A program made the translations under genes and the position numbers. A stretch of 64,000 bases of DNA, from positions 248,001 through 312,000 of the forward strand of contig NZ_JAICCF010000006.1 in the NCBI RefSeq assembly GCF_019492185.1, in the 5' to 3' direction. Under the pieces are notes generated by a model, which was not told where the DNA came from, did not search any database, and saw only the letters and a program-made list of their open reading frames with translations. The stretch's first letter is position 1, and each line of letters opens with the position of its first letter. The DNA is from Chitinophaga rhizophila. Lineage in GTDB: Bacteria; Bacteroidota; Bacteroidia; Chitinophagales; Chitinophagaceae. Below, piece after piece: positions 34,938 through 44,069 of this stretch.

Positions 34938-36218
34938 TTAGTTCATGCTGACGTTTTCTACTACGCTGATGATGGGCGCAGTTTCCGGCTGGTGCTGTCT
35001 GACCTTTTTATGATGCTGCTTACTATGTTTCGCTTCTTTCTTACCCTTATTCCACCATACCAGGAAGCCTGTTACAGGCAGGGTAGCACAGATCAGACTG
35101 GCGAAGAAAGCGAGTATCTTGCCTGGGAGTCCGGCGATAGCGCCCACGTGTATATCATAGTTCATACCGATGAGCTTTTCGCCGGCATTGCGGTCTTTAT
35201 CGGTCTCGTGCAGTAGCAGTTTAGCCGTGTTCCGGTCGTATTGCAGATCGTCGTGGTCATAGAAGGTTTCTTTACCCCAGTATACTGACATGCGGATGGT
35301 AGCGGCTTTGTCCGGGCCGGTTGCCCATACACCGATGCGCTTCGCTTTGGGGAATTGCTTTACGGCGGAGGCATAGGCCACATCTACCGGCTTTACATTG
35401 GCCAGTGGCAATGCGAGGGTATCGGAAGTTACCACTTTATGTTGCGGCGGCGTTACGCTGCGGGAGGCCACTACATAGACGGTAGCCTGGAACCATTTGA
35501 AGGCCCATACCATTCCCGTAAGGGCCAGCACCAGGGCGATGAACATGGCATAGAAGCCAAGAACATTGTGCAGATCGTAGTTAACACGCTTGAAGTTGCC
35601 GGACCATTTGATTTTAAAGCTTTGTTCGCGGGACTTCTTATTCCATTTCTTCGGCCACCAGAGTATCAGGCCGGTGATAAGTAGTATGACAAATATGAAG
35701 GTAGCCCAGCCTACGATTGGCTGACCGACTTTATCATTCAGCAGGAGGCTCCAGTGGAGGTATTTCACGATAATGAAAAAGTCTTTTTTCATATCGCGGA
35801 TAGCGGTGATTTCTCCGGAGTAGGGGTTCACCAGTGCTACCTTGTAGTATGCCGTGGTACCAAAGATGGTAAGGGCGTTTTTATCGCCGGCGGCATAGGT
35901 CATAAATTCCCAGGCGCGGTCGGGCTGGCGGTAGGTATAGACCCCGTTGATAGGAAACTCTTTACCGAGGGCAGCCTGTGCTTTTTCGTGCAATTCACTC
36001 AGCGGCAGCGGCGGCTGTTGCCGGGGCGTAACGTACAGGATGTCATGGTGTACCCAGTCGGTGATTTCTTTCTGGAATACGAAGAGGCAACCGGTGACTG
36101 CAACGATAAAAACGATGATGCCGGAGGCTAGTCCCAGCCACAGATGTAACCAGGCATTGAGCTTTTTTCTCCAGGATGGACCTTTTTTCTTGCTGTTCGG
36201 ATGCGTATTATTTCCCAT
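34938..36218 (-). CDS. PepSY-associated transmembrane protein
   Basis: A 426-residue inner-membrane protein. The first helix is LGLASGIIVFIVAVTGCLFVF (about residues 31-51), then a PepSY-like extracytoplasmic domain (about 52-155, FPINGVYTYRQPDRAWEF), helices near 175-200, 220-245 and 375-400, and a basic histidine-rich tail. Such proteins are common beside TonB-dependent iron or siderophore receptors and are suspected ferric-siderophore reductases; HLWLGL and LHNVLGFY give histidines that could bind haem. No receptor is adjacent. It diverges from the AraC regulator at 36438, with about 220 bases between. Confidence 0.85.
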   Translation of the reverse strand: MGNNTHPNSKKKGPSWRKKLNAWLHLWLGLASGIIVFIVAVTGCLFVFQKEITDWVHHDILYVTPRQQPPLPLSELHEKAQAALGKEFPINGVYTYRQPDRAWEFMTYAAGDKNALTIFGTTAYYKVALVNPYSGEITAIRDMKKDFFIIVKYLHWSLLLNDKVGQPIVGWATFIFVILLITGLILWWPKKWNKKSREQSFKIKWSGNFKRVNYDLHNVLGFYAMFIALVLALTGMVWAFKWFQATVYVVASRSVTPPQHKVVTSDTLALPLANVKPVDVAYASAVKQFPKAKRIGVWATGPDKAATIRMSVYWGKETFYDHDDLQYDRNTAKLLLHETDKDRNAGEKLIGMNYDIHVGAIAGLPGKILAFFASLICATLPVTGFLVWWNKGKKEAKHSKQHHKKVRQHQPETAPIISVVENVSMN

Positions 36219-36437
36219 ATGGCTGACGAAGTGTTAAAGATTGCGTGCATACTGATGGCAGGGAGGCGGTCACTGGTTCAGTCCGCACAGGGCCTCTTTG
36301 CCGGCGTAAGCGGCAAAAGTCGGGTGGCGGGGAGGGAAAAACCAGACGAAAAGGGAAAATTACTTACGCAAAGCGGAAAAAGAAAAAATAAGGACTGGTA
36401 ATCAGGCTGCAGTATTGTGATATAATTTGGTAGTACG
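36219..36437. other. Divergent intergenic region
   Basis: About 220 bases between the PepSY gene and the AraC-type gene, no ORF that I believe in. It should hold both promoters and perhaps an operator for the AraC protein. No clear -7 element was picked out. Confidence 0.4.
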
Positions 36438-37442
36438 ATGACCCTACCATTGTCAATTTCAACCCAAATAGGGCAACCGATATTGTTTACCCCCGGACTG
36501 CCCGATGCCTATTCCAGCTATACGCTGCAGGGCACCAAACCGTATTATGCGGTGAGTGACAGCTTTGGCTGCATCCTGTTCCAACAGGTGGCGAACAACC
36601 ATTATCAGGCGTGGGTAAGTCATTATATTATTAATAAGCCAACAGCATTTAAAGTAAAGGGAAATGTAGACGACCTGCTGCTTCACCATACATTAAAGGG
36701 CAGTATGTTTTATGAGCTGAACGGGATGGAAAGTGAGACCTTTCAGCATCAGATGAACATCATAGTTACGGAGCGGCTCCGGCATACGATCAGGTTTAAA
36801 TCTCCGGGTTTGTATGTAGCCCTGGAGATCCAGATACCGAAGGAGGAGCTGCGGAGTTATCAGGATAGTTTCCCTATAGTGCAGGAATTACTCAATAAAT
36901 TATCTAATGAAAATACCATTACTCTCCTGGATCAGCATATGATAGCCCATGAGCGGCTACGCAACATTATACAAGACATAACAGAGCGTCAGTTACCCAA
37001 AGCGGCCAGCGAAAAATACAGAGAACAAAAAACAGGAGAGTTCATCATTGAATCACTTGATATGCTTTCACGTTACTTAACAGATGCCAACGGCCTGAGT
37101 GCGGCCGACCATGAAAGGGGACAGCGTACGGAGGTCCATTTGCTGAAACATCTGCAGCAACCATCACCTCCTACCCTCAAACAACTTGCAAGATTTGCCG
37201 GTACGAATGAGAAGAAACTGGAAGAGATATTCCGTAGCCGGCACGGCATTACGGTATATGACTTCTTTCAGAATGCGCGGATGCGTATCATCTACCGCAA
37301 ACTAACCGAGACGACTACACCCTTGCAGGATCTTGCAGAAGAGTTTGGGTATACAGACTATTCAAGCTTTTCTTACGCGGTGAAAAAGCGGTTTAGTCTG
37401 AGTCCGAGAGAGCTGAGAAAGAACAGTAGTATCAGCTCGTGA
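36438..37442 (+). CDS. AraC-family transcription regulator
   Basis: A 334-residue regulator. The N-terminal about 220 residues are a poorly conserved ligand-sensing region with a cupin-like beta half. The C-terminal AraC domain (about 235-330) has two helix-turn-helix units: TLKQLARFAGTNEKKLEEIF, and the second with DLAEEFGYTDYSSFSYAVKK followed by SPRELRK. It may control the divergent PepSY gene or the GH2 gene 434 bases downstream; the sequence does not decide. Confidence 0.9.
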   Translation: MTLPLSISTQIGQPILFTPGLPDAYSSYTLQGTKPYYAVSDSFGCILFQQVANNHYQAWVSHYIINKPTAFKVKGNVDDLLLHHTLKGSMFYELNGMESETFQHQMNIIVTERLRHTIRFKSPGLYVALEIQIPKEELRSYQDSFPIVQELLNKLSNENTITLLDQHMIAHERLRNIIQDITERQLPKAASEKYREQKTGEFIIESLDMLSRYLTDANGLSAADHERGQRTEVHLLKHLQQPSPPTLKQLARFAGTNEKKLEEIFRSRHGITVYDFFQNARMRIIYRKLTETTTPLQDLAEEFGYTDYSSFSYAVKKRFSLSPRELRKNSSISS

Positions 37443-37876
37443 GCCACCGGCTATCAGGAGCCAGGCATTGGTTAGCCCCTATGACACTAACAGCATTGCC
37501 GCTACTGTTTTCAGTATATCTTCTTAATAAAAATTAAGGAGCATACCCTTGCGGGCATTACGAATGGCAGCTATCAGATAATTATTCTCTTTTACCAAAG
37601 TTCATACTGCGTCTCCTAACTGTAACAGCTACCCGACGTTGTAACTTTAAGACAGAAAGAACAATATTATTCGTTTTCGTTGCCATAACGATCTAACAAA
37701 TACGACAAGAACATTTAATGGTATATTGAGGAAAACAACGTCCTGGCTTTCTAGCCGGGACTATTTTTCTTTCGATGTTACCATTTCACATATATCGCAA
37801 CATATACCAGTTGTAATATGCCAATTGAATATGTAAAGAAATAAGTACTCCCATTAATCTTACTTAACCCAGGTAA
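37443..37876. other. Intergenic region with an orphan terminator
   Basis: 434 bases without a gene. GTCCTGGCT (37740-37748) and AGCCGGGAC (37753-37761) form a stem with a 4-base loop, followed by CTATTTTTCTTTC. It is 300 bases past the AraC gene, further than expected for that gene's own terminator, so a small RNA could lie between 37443 and 37740. No ORF or known RNA was recognised. Confidence 0.45.
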
Positions 37877-39700
37877 ATGAAACCGTTTAAAAGCACGCTT
37901 TTGATTGTTACCCTCTGTTTCCCCTATTTTAATATCGCCCTTGCCTTTGGTGGGGGCGATTCATTTTCCGGCAGGTGGAGGATGCAGTCTGTGCCATTGC
38001 AAACGCGCTGGGCTGCACAGGTAACTCCAGACGAGGTACTGCCTGCCTATCCACGGCCGCAGATGGTACGGTCACAATGGGAGAACCTGAACGGCCTCTG
38101 GGAATATGCCATTACCCGCTGGGATGACGCGATGCCTGATCAGTTTGAAGGTGAGATACTGGTACCATTTGCTATAGAGTCTGCCTTATCGGGCGTACAG
38201 CGGTCATTATTACCAACGCAGAAGTTATGGTATAAGCGTCAGATCCGGAAGCCGGATACCCGTGGCGGCAAGCGCGTATTGCTGCATTTCGGGGCGGTAG
38301 ACTGGCGGGCGGCCGTGTTTCTTAACGGGCAGCTATTAGGGCGGCATATGGGCGGATATCAGCATTTCTCATTTGATATCACCGCTTCACTGCGGGAAGG
38401 TGAGAACGAACTGGTGGTAACCGTGCTGGATCCCACTAACCTGGGGCCTAACCCCTGCGGCAAGCAGACCTTAAGACCCAGGAAGATACTTTATACCGCC
38501 GTCAGCGGCATCTGGCAGACTGTATGGCTGGAAACAGTACCGTCCACGTATATTACAGATCTATACAGCACACCGGATGTTGATGCAGACTGTCTTAATC
38601 TGCGGGTGAACACCTCCGACACAACCGGCATTACCGTCGATGTTACGGCGTATGCCGGTCATGTTATTGCCGGCCGTACCCAGGGACGTGCAGGGCGACT
38701 GCTGGACCTGGGCGTACCGTTTGCCAGGCTATGGAGTCCCACGGATCCTTTCCTGTATCACATGACAGTACGTATCCTGCGAGATGGTCAGGTGGTAGAC
38801 TCTGTACGCAGCTACTTCGGCATGCGTAAAATTGCCGTACAGCAGGACAGTATGGGGATGCCCCGGTTATTCCTCAATAACACCTATACCTTTCACCTCG
38901 GCGTACTGGATCAGGGGTATTGGCCGGAAGGGCTATATACCGCTCCGACAGATGAGGCGTTATTATTTGATATCAAGGCAGTAAAAGACATGGGCTTCAA
39001 TACCATCAGGAAGCACGTAAAGCTGGAGCCGGACCGCTGGTACTACCTGGCCGACAGTCTGGGTATGCTGGTATGGCAGGATATGGTGCCCTGCTCGGAT
39101 GAAGACTATTATGCCACCTCGCAGTTTGAGCAGGAGAATGCCGAAAACATGCGGCAGCTGCATCACTTTCCCTCTATCGTGATGTGGATATTGTTCAATG
39201 AAGGCTGGGGCAAGTATAATCAGAAGGTGCTGACGGAGTGGATGAAGCAAACCGATTCCTCCCGCATCGTCAACGGCCACTCCGGAGAAAACCTCGACCA
39301 GTACAGTACTACGCCACTCCGCGACCGCTGGATCAGCAGTGACGTGACAGATGTACACTACTACCCCGGGCCTTACATAGCGCCGGCGTTTGCGGGCAAG
39401 GCGCGGGTATTGGGCGAATGGGGCGGCGTACGCGTACCCACGCCCGGGCATCAATGGGCACCGGCCACCAGCTGGGGATATATACAGGTAACGGCAGATA
39501 AATTTGCTGCCAGGTATACCACCATGATGGACAAGCTACGGCGGTATGAACAGCAGGGTTTATCCGGCGCGATCTATACCCAGCCCTATGACGTAGAATC
39601 TGAAGAGAACGGACTGATGACGTATGACAGGAAAGTAGTGAAGATGAAAACAGCAGAGATGCGGCGGGTGAATGAACAGATATTTAAAGCCGGGGATTAA
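37877..39700 (+). CDS. Glycoside hydrolase family 2 enzyme
   Basis: A 607-residue exported glycosidase with signal peptide (LLIVTLCFPYFNIALA). The sugar-binding domain (about residues 50-215) has RSQWENLNGLWEYA, LVPFAIESALSG and KLWYKRQIRKP, the immunoglobulin-like domain follows, and the TIM barrel begins near 300. The acid/base glutamate is in MWILFNEGWGKYN and the nucleophile glutamate in VLGEWGGVRV. The family includes beta-galactosidases, glucuronidases and mannosidases; this short form's substrate cannot be told. A terminator hairpin overlaps its stop. Confidence 0.92.
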   Translation: MKPFKSTLLIVTLCFPYFNIALAFGGGDSFSGRWRMQSVPLQTRWAAQVTPDEVLPAYPRPQMVRSQWENLNGLWEYAITRWDDAMPDQFEGEILVPFAIESALSGVQRSLLPTQKLWYKRQIRKPDTRGGKRVLLHFGAVDWRAAVFLNGQLLGRHMGGYQHFSFDITASLREGENELVVTVLDPTNLGPNPCGKQTLRPRKILYTAVSGIWQTVWLETVPSTYITDLYSTPDVDADCLNLRVNTSDTTGITVDVTAYAGHVIAGRTQGRAGRLLDLGVPFARLWSPTDPFLYHMTVRILRDGQVVDSVRSYFGMRKIAVQQDSMGMPRLFLNNTYTFHLGVLDQGYWPEGLYTAPTDEALLFDIKAVKDMGFNTIRKHVKLEPDRWYYLADSLGMLVWQDMVPCSDEDYYATSQFEQENAENMRQLHHFPSIVMWILFNEGWGKYNQKVLTEWMKQTDSSRIVNGHSGENLDQYSTTPLRDRWISSDVTDVHYYPGPYIAPAFAGKARVLGEWGGVRVPTPGHQWAPATSWGYIQVTADKFAARYTTMMDKLRRYEQQGLSGAIYTQPYDVESEENGLMTYDRKVVKMKTAEMRRVNEQIFKAGD

Positions 39701-39713
39701 CATTCCCCGGCTT
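39687..39713. terminator. Terminator overlapping the GH2 stop codon
   Basis: AAGCCGGGGA (39687-39696) pairs with TCCCCGGCTT (39704-39713) around TTAACAT, which contains the stop codon. The hairpin sits between convergent genes and could serve both; the T-run on the + strand is weak. Confidence 0.7.
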
Positions 39714-39721
39714 CCATGTTT

Positions 39722-40060
39722 TTAGAAAGCAGTGGTCAGGTAAGTAGCCCATACCGTACAAGGCTGACTACGGAGGGTAATATACCATCCATTGGGAGAA
39801 GTCAGATAGAGACTACCCCCGGGATCGCCCGTTTGGAAGTAGGTATTAGAGAAATAAGGACTCCAGCTGGTAAAGAAATAAGACGCATCGTGGGAAGTAC
39901 AGAACATACTGGTAGTATAGTAAGGTATACCGTTACTGACAATCATGTTCGTATATCTCCAGGCAGGCATGCTGGTGAATCTGCTGGCTTTGAAGGACAG
40001 GAATCCGGCGGTGAGCGTCAGGATGATCAGCGCGGTTAATAACAATCTGGCTTTTTTCAT
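39722..40060 (-). CDS. Small exported two-cysteine protein, family member A
   Basis: A 112-residue protein starting at ATG 40060; a start at 40105 would add 15 residues ahead of the signal peptide. The signal-anchor MKKARLLLTALIILTLTAGF is followed by SFKASRF, shared in form with the members at 43102 and 56137 (A-F-x-A-[SN]-[RK]-[FY]). The cysteines are in SMFCTSHD and RSQPC, equivalent to FCSST and RSCP in the others. It diverges from the S9 peptidase gene at 40239 with 178 bases between. Function unknown; export and a disulfide are likely. Confidence 0.75.
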   Translation of the reverse strand: MKKARLLLTALIILTLTAGFLSFKASRFTSMPAWRYTNMIVSNGIPYYTTSMFCTSHDASYFFTSWSPYFSNTYFQTGDPGGSLYLTSPNGWYITLRSQPCTVWATYLTTAF

Positions 40061-40238
40061 AATTGGAATGGGTTTAGAATAATTATAAATAGTGGAGCAT
40101 GTCAAGGTAGAAGTTAGTCAGTAGAAAGGGAAATTGCTTTGGAGATAGGGGGAGATTTAACAGCAGAGGTATAATAATTGTAGTATAAATACCATCACTA
40201 GTCAACATTTCTGTTAACATCCAGCTACCCCGGAATTT

Positions 40239-42746
40239 ATGAGATATACGCTTATATTGTTACTGCTTGTACTGCACCACATTCTTGTTGCACAGAAGCC
40301 ACCTATCACCAATATGACGTACAAGAGCTGGGAGACGTTATTACATTATAATATTTCCGATGACGGCAGGTATGTGTGGTATACGTATGGCTCGGAGCTG
40401 ACAGGAACTTCGCTGGTAGTAAGAGCGGTAAAGGGCAATTACAGCAAGATCTTTACCGGCGTGCTGGATGCCGCCTTTACGGCAGATAGCCGGCATCTCG
40501 TATTCGTATCTAAACAGGGCTTGGCAGTGTTGCCTGTGGGTGGTACAATCGCCACCTATGATCAGCGCTTTACGCATTACAAATTGCCGGAACGTGGGAC
40601 GGGGCAATGGCTGGCAGCCAGGCAGGCCGACACACTGGTACTGAAAGACCTTCATCATGGAAAGGAGTATTGTTATACGGGCGTGCGGGCGTCGCTGTTT
40701 AACAAAGCCGGCGATGTACTGGTGTTGAATAAGAAGGATAGTTTACTCTGGATAGACCTGCATACGATGCAAGCCATCGGTATGAGCGGCGGTGACAATG
40801 TTCTGTTTGATCATTCAGATACGGCGGTGGCATTTACCAGTGGCGTACAGCCAGAGGTGCGTTTGCGGTACTACCGGAAGGGGATGAACAGCGCCTGTGA
40901 CATCTTGCCTGGGTCACTTCCTGATCTGGCAAATATGGGGCTGCAATTCAGCAAAGACAACAAATCAGTGTTCTTCAGGCTTCTGAAAGCCAAAGCGGCC
41001 ACTCCACCACCGGCTACTAGCAAAGTGCGTGTCTGGGATTACCGCGATGTACGGCTGCAATCCCAGACAGCGCCAGATGAATATAGTCCGTTTACTGCAA
41101 AGGTACCAGTGACCGGCGGCCCTCTAGTAAGGCTGGAAAACATTGACACCTCCCTGGTAGGCATGCCTGGTGACAGGTATGCATTGGTATCGAATGTAGT
41201 CAATGACGAAGATGCTTACTGGAATGATAAGCAGGTAAAAGGATACGACCTGGTATCGCTGGCAGATGGCAGCAAGCGGCATGTGGTGGAGTCACCGCAA
41301 AGAGTCGCCGGCATACAGCTCTCTCCGGGGGAGCGCTTCGTGGTATGGTTTGATGTACTGACAAAACAGTACTTCAGTTATGAGATCCATACCGGCATCC
41401 GCAGGAATATTTCAAAGGGCGTACGTGCCTGTCTGGCGAAAGAGTCTTTCAGCAGGATGGAGATCCAACCAGCGGGCAGTGCCGGCTGGCTGGCAAACGA
41501 TCAGCGGCTGCTGGTATACGACGCTTATGACATCTGGCAGTTGGACCCAATGGGTAAAGTTCCTCCTGTCAACATCACCAATTACTATGGCGTAAAGCAT
41601 CAGACGATCCTGCGGATGGTATATCCGCAGTTGTTATCCACACAACAACTCAACGACCCCGTATTGATAGCCTGTCTGGATAGTGACAAGCGGAATGGCT
41701 TTATGCAGGTAAAACTAGGTACGAATACGGCTATTGCTCCGGCCACCATGGAGCCGGTCGCGTATCACTTTCCCGCCCTGGTAGTATTTGAGCCTTCCGC
41801 GCCGGTAAAGGCAAAAAAGGCAGGCATATATATCCTGCAGAAGCAGCATGCTACGTCGGCTCCCAACCTGGTCTTCACCACGGACTTCCACACTTTCCAG
41901 CCCCTGTCAGATATACAACCGCAGCAGGTCTTTAACTGGCTGACGGCGGAGCTGGTCCGCTGGCCGATACCGTCAGCCGGTACCGGCACGGGCATCCTCT
42001 ACAAACCAGAAGACTTCGACCCCAACAAACGATATCCCGTCATCTTCACATACTATGAAGAGCGTTCCAACGAGCTGCACCTTTTCCCGTCGGTCCGCCT
42101 GAGCACAGGCGCGCTGACCATCGCCTGGTATGTCAGCAATGGCTACCTCGTCTTCGTACCTGATATTGTTCGTCCGACAGGACAGAACGGTCCCGCTATA
42201 CTCAACACCGTCGAATCAGCCGCCCGCTATCTATCCAGCCGCCCCTATGTCAATGCCGCCCGCCTCGGTCTGCAGGGCCATAGCTTCGGCGGCTATGAAA
42301 CTAACTATATCATTGCCCACTCCAACCTGTTTGCTGCCGCACAGTCGTCTGCCGCCCCGGCCGACCTGCTAGGCCTTCATGGAGGGCTGGGCTTCAGCGG
42401 TCGCAGCTACCACTACATTTCTGAAGTAGGTCAGATGAATCAGGGAGCCGCCCCGTGGGAGGACGTCAGCCTATACGTCCAGGGATCGCCAGTCGTATAT
42501 GCACAGCAGATTAATACTCCGCTGTTAATGATGCATAACAAGGAAGACGGCGCCGTACCGTTTTTGCAGTCGGTAGCGTTGTTCAATGCCTTGCGGCGGT
42601 TGGGGAAGCCGGTGTGGCTGGTGGAATATGAGGGGGAAGGTCATGTGTTGTATGATTGGGAGAGTCAGGTGGATTTTACGCGGCGGCAGGAGGAGTTTTT
42701 TGGGAGGTGGTTGAAGGGGGAGGAAATTTCTGTGGGTCTCAGGTGA
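40239..42746 (+). CDS. S9-family prolyl oligopeptidase-like exported peptidase
   Basis: An 835-residue exported serine peptidase with signal peptide (LILLLLVLHHILVA). The first about 570 residues are a beta-propeller-like domain (repeats of the type DDGRYVWYTYGSE and TADSRHLVFVS). The C-terminal alpha/beta hydrolase has the nucleophile in LGLQGHSFGGYETN, the aspartate in MHNKEDGAVPF and the histidine in YEGEGHVLYD, so the triad is complete. It is a paralogue of the 51527-54142 protein, and both lie near small two-cysteine proteins. GC-rich, unlike its paralogue. Confidence 0.93.
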   Translation: MRYTLILLLLVLHHILVAQKPPITNMTYKSWETLLHYNISDDGRYVWYTYGSELTGTSLVVRAVKGNYSKIFTGVLDAAFTADSRHLVFVSKQGLAVLPVGGTIATYDQRFTHYKLPERGTGQWLAARQADTLVLKDLHHGKEYCYTGVRASLFNKAGDVLVLNKKDSLLWIDLHTMQAIGMSGGDNVLFDHSDTAVAFTSGVQPEVRLRYYRKGMNSACDILPGSLPDLANMGLQFSKDNKSVFFRLLKAKAATPPPATSKVRVWDYRDVRLQSQTAPDEYSPFTAKVPVTGGPLVRLENIDTSLVGMPGDRYALVSNVVNDEDAYWNDKQVKGYDLVSLADGSKRHVVESPQRVAGIQLSPGERFVVWFDVLTKQYFSYEIHTGIRRNISKGVRACLAKESFSRMEIQPAGSAGWLANDQRLLVYDAYDIWQLDPMGKVPPVNITNYYGVKHQTILRMVYPQLLSTQQLNDPVLIACLDSDKRNGFMQVKLGTNTAIAPATMEPVAYHFPALVVFEPSAPVKAKKAGIYILQKQHATSAPNLVFTTDFHTFQPLSDIQPQQVFNWLTAELVRWPIPSAGTGTGILYKPEDFDPNKRYPVIFTYYEERSNELHLFPSVRLSTGALTIAWYVSNGYLVFVPDIVRPTGQNGPAILNTVESAARYLSSRPYVNAARLGLQGHSFGGYETNYIIAHSNLFAAAQSSAAPADLLGLHGGLGFSGRSYHYISEVGQMNQGAAPWEDVSLYVQGSPVVYAQQINTPLLMMHNKEDGAVPFLQSVALFNALRRLGKPVWLVEYEGEGHVLYDWESQVDFTRRQEEFFGRWLKGEEISVGLR

Positions 42747-42820
42747 AAAAAGGGGGTACTATGTGAGAGAATAAGGAGTTGAGGGATCTTTGTGGGAGAT
42801 ACTTTTTATTGTTCACCACA

Positions 42821-42915
42821 AAGGTTAGCTTTTTGCCTTAAAAAGCTGATTTGTTATGAAGAAGGCTAGAGTTATTCACCAATTATTTTCATCGCAATTG
42901 AAATTTCCTGACTAG
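42821..42915 (+). pseudogene. Decayed copy of the small two-cysteine protein gene
   Basis: The leader AGGTTAGCTTT...AAAAAGC...ATTT.TT and the first codons (ATG AAG AAG GCT AGA GTT) match those before and at the start of the 56137 gene. After six codons the reading frame diverges and stops at 42915 (19 residues). This looks like a remnant of another family member between the S9 gene and member B. Confidence 0.55.
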
Positions 42916-43101
42916 GCTATCGATTTGAATATCTTAATTACTATTCTCACAAAATGTATAGATAATATTGTTAAGCACGAGCATGCACACCTAAAATAGA
43001 TAAGAAAGTTATTTTGTAATACGGACTAGATTTTAGAGGTAACCTCTGCTGACAGCTTGAATTTGGACGTTTTTATACACACCAACAAAAAAATTAAAAT
43101 T

Positions 43102-43452
43102 ATGAGTATCGCAAAATTAATACTATTAGGAATTTGCCTAATATCAATTTCTGGTGCCGTGATTGCATTTAGAGCAAACAAATATAATGCAACGCCAATT
43201 TATAGAGCTACCACTGCTATTACGACTATCATAAACGGTAGCACATATACAATTACAACTGGGTTAGCAAATCCTTTCTGTTCATCCACCGTAACGCCGC
43301 GATGCTACGTTACACTTCCCCAAATAGGCACAACGTCTCGCTATAAAACAACTATCGGTGCACAAATCTTTACAACAGTAATAGCAGGGAAGACCATTAC
43401 GTTATATAGAAGCTGCCCCGATATAACAGGATGGTGCGCTACAATACCTTAA
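43102..43452 (+). CDS. Small exported two-cysteine protein, family member B
   Basis: A 116-residue protein; I start at ATG 43102, giving the signal MSIAKLILLGICLISISG. After IAFRANKYN it has TIINGSTYTITT, ANPFCSSTV and TLYRSCPDITGW, which match member C at 56137 over almost the whole length; two further cysteines (PRCYV, GWCAT) are unique to it. It is likely periplasmic or exported. A hairpin terminator follows. It lies 355 bases after the S9 gene, with the decayed copy between. Confidence 0.78.
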   Translation: MSIAKLILLGICLISISGAVIAFRANKYNATPIYRATTAITTIINGSTYTITTGLANPFCSSTVTPRCYVTLPQIGTTSRYKTTIGAQIFTTVIAGKTITLYRSCPDITGWCATIP

Positions 43453-43462
43453 GCTACATTTA

Positions 43463-43522
43463 TAATCTATACTCCCTAGCTTAATGATGTTACATTAAAG
43501 TTACCGGAGTATAGATTATTTT
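43463..43522 (+). terminator. Terminator-like hairpin
   Basis: A 13-base perfect stem (43463-43475 with 43506-43518) with a 30-base loop, followed by TTTTC. The long loop is unusual, so the terminator role is likely but not certain. It separates member B from the convergent thioredoxin gene. Confidence 0.6.
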
Positions 43523-43574
43523 CTTCGTTAATACTATCATTAACTTGAGTGAAAGTCTAAATCTTCCAATCCAA

Positions 43575-44066
43575 TCAAGATCTAATCACCTTCTTTAAAG
43601 AATCGATACTTACTCCGCCTAAAATAATTTCCCTGAACTCTTTTCTCTTATCATAAACAGCCAGATAAGGGAAGCCAGGCGCTTTGTAATAGTTGAAGAA
43701 GAAGCTATTCACATCCTTTCCTAAAGTTACATTCTTATATTTATCCAATTTGAATAAGGTATCATAAAAATGAATCTCTTTGAAGTCAGCGACAGTCACC
43801 AAATAAAATCGAGTATCCTTGAACTCATCCATACGCTTCACCAGTTCTCTGGTCATAGACTGACAATAGGGACAATCAGGACCAAAGAAGAATAAAACAA
43901 CCGGTTGTCCTTTAGGAATTTTTGTAGTGTTAAATCTTACCGATGTATCCTGCAACTGGATGGTAAACTCAGGCAATTCTCTATCGATCCCTTTAGGTAA
44001 AGGACGTTGTTGTCTTGTACAGCTTACTATAGCAATTACTATCAGGGCTAAAAACAATATTCTCAT
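43575..44066 (-). CDS. Thioredoxin-like (redoxin) lipoprotein
   Basis: A 163-residue protein with signal peptide and lipobox (LALIVIAIVSCTRQ, cysteine at about residue 16), so it is anchored in the periplasm. The active site is PDCPYCQSM, a CPYC dithiol as in DsbA/TlpA-type enzymes, with the cis-proline region AYKAPGFPYLAVYD following. It can reduce or exchange disulfides. It begins 3 bases after the FAD-glycosyltransferase fusion gene, so they share an operon; the convergent neighbour codes for a two-cysteine exported protein. Confidence 0.88.
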   Translation of the reverse strand: MRILFLALIVIAIVSCTRQQRPLPKGIDRELPEFTIQLQDTSVRFNTTKIPKGQPVVLFFFGPDCPYCQSMTRELVKRMDEFKDTRFYLVTVADFKEIHFYDTLFKLDKYKNVTLGKDVNSFFFNYYKAPGFPYLAVYDKRKEFREIILGGVSIDSLKKVIRS

Positions 44067-44069
44067 CTT

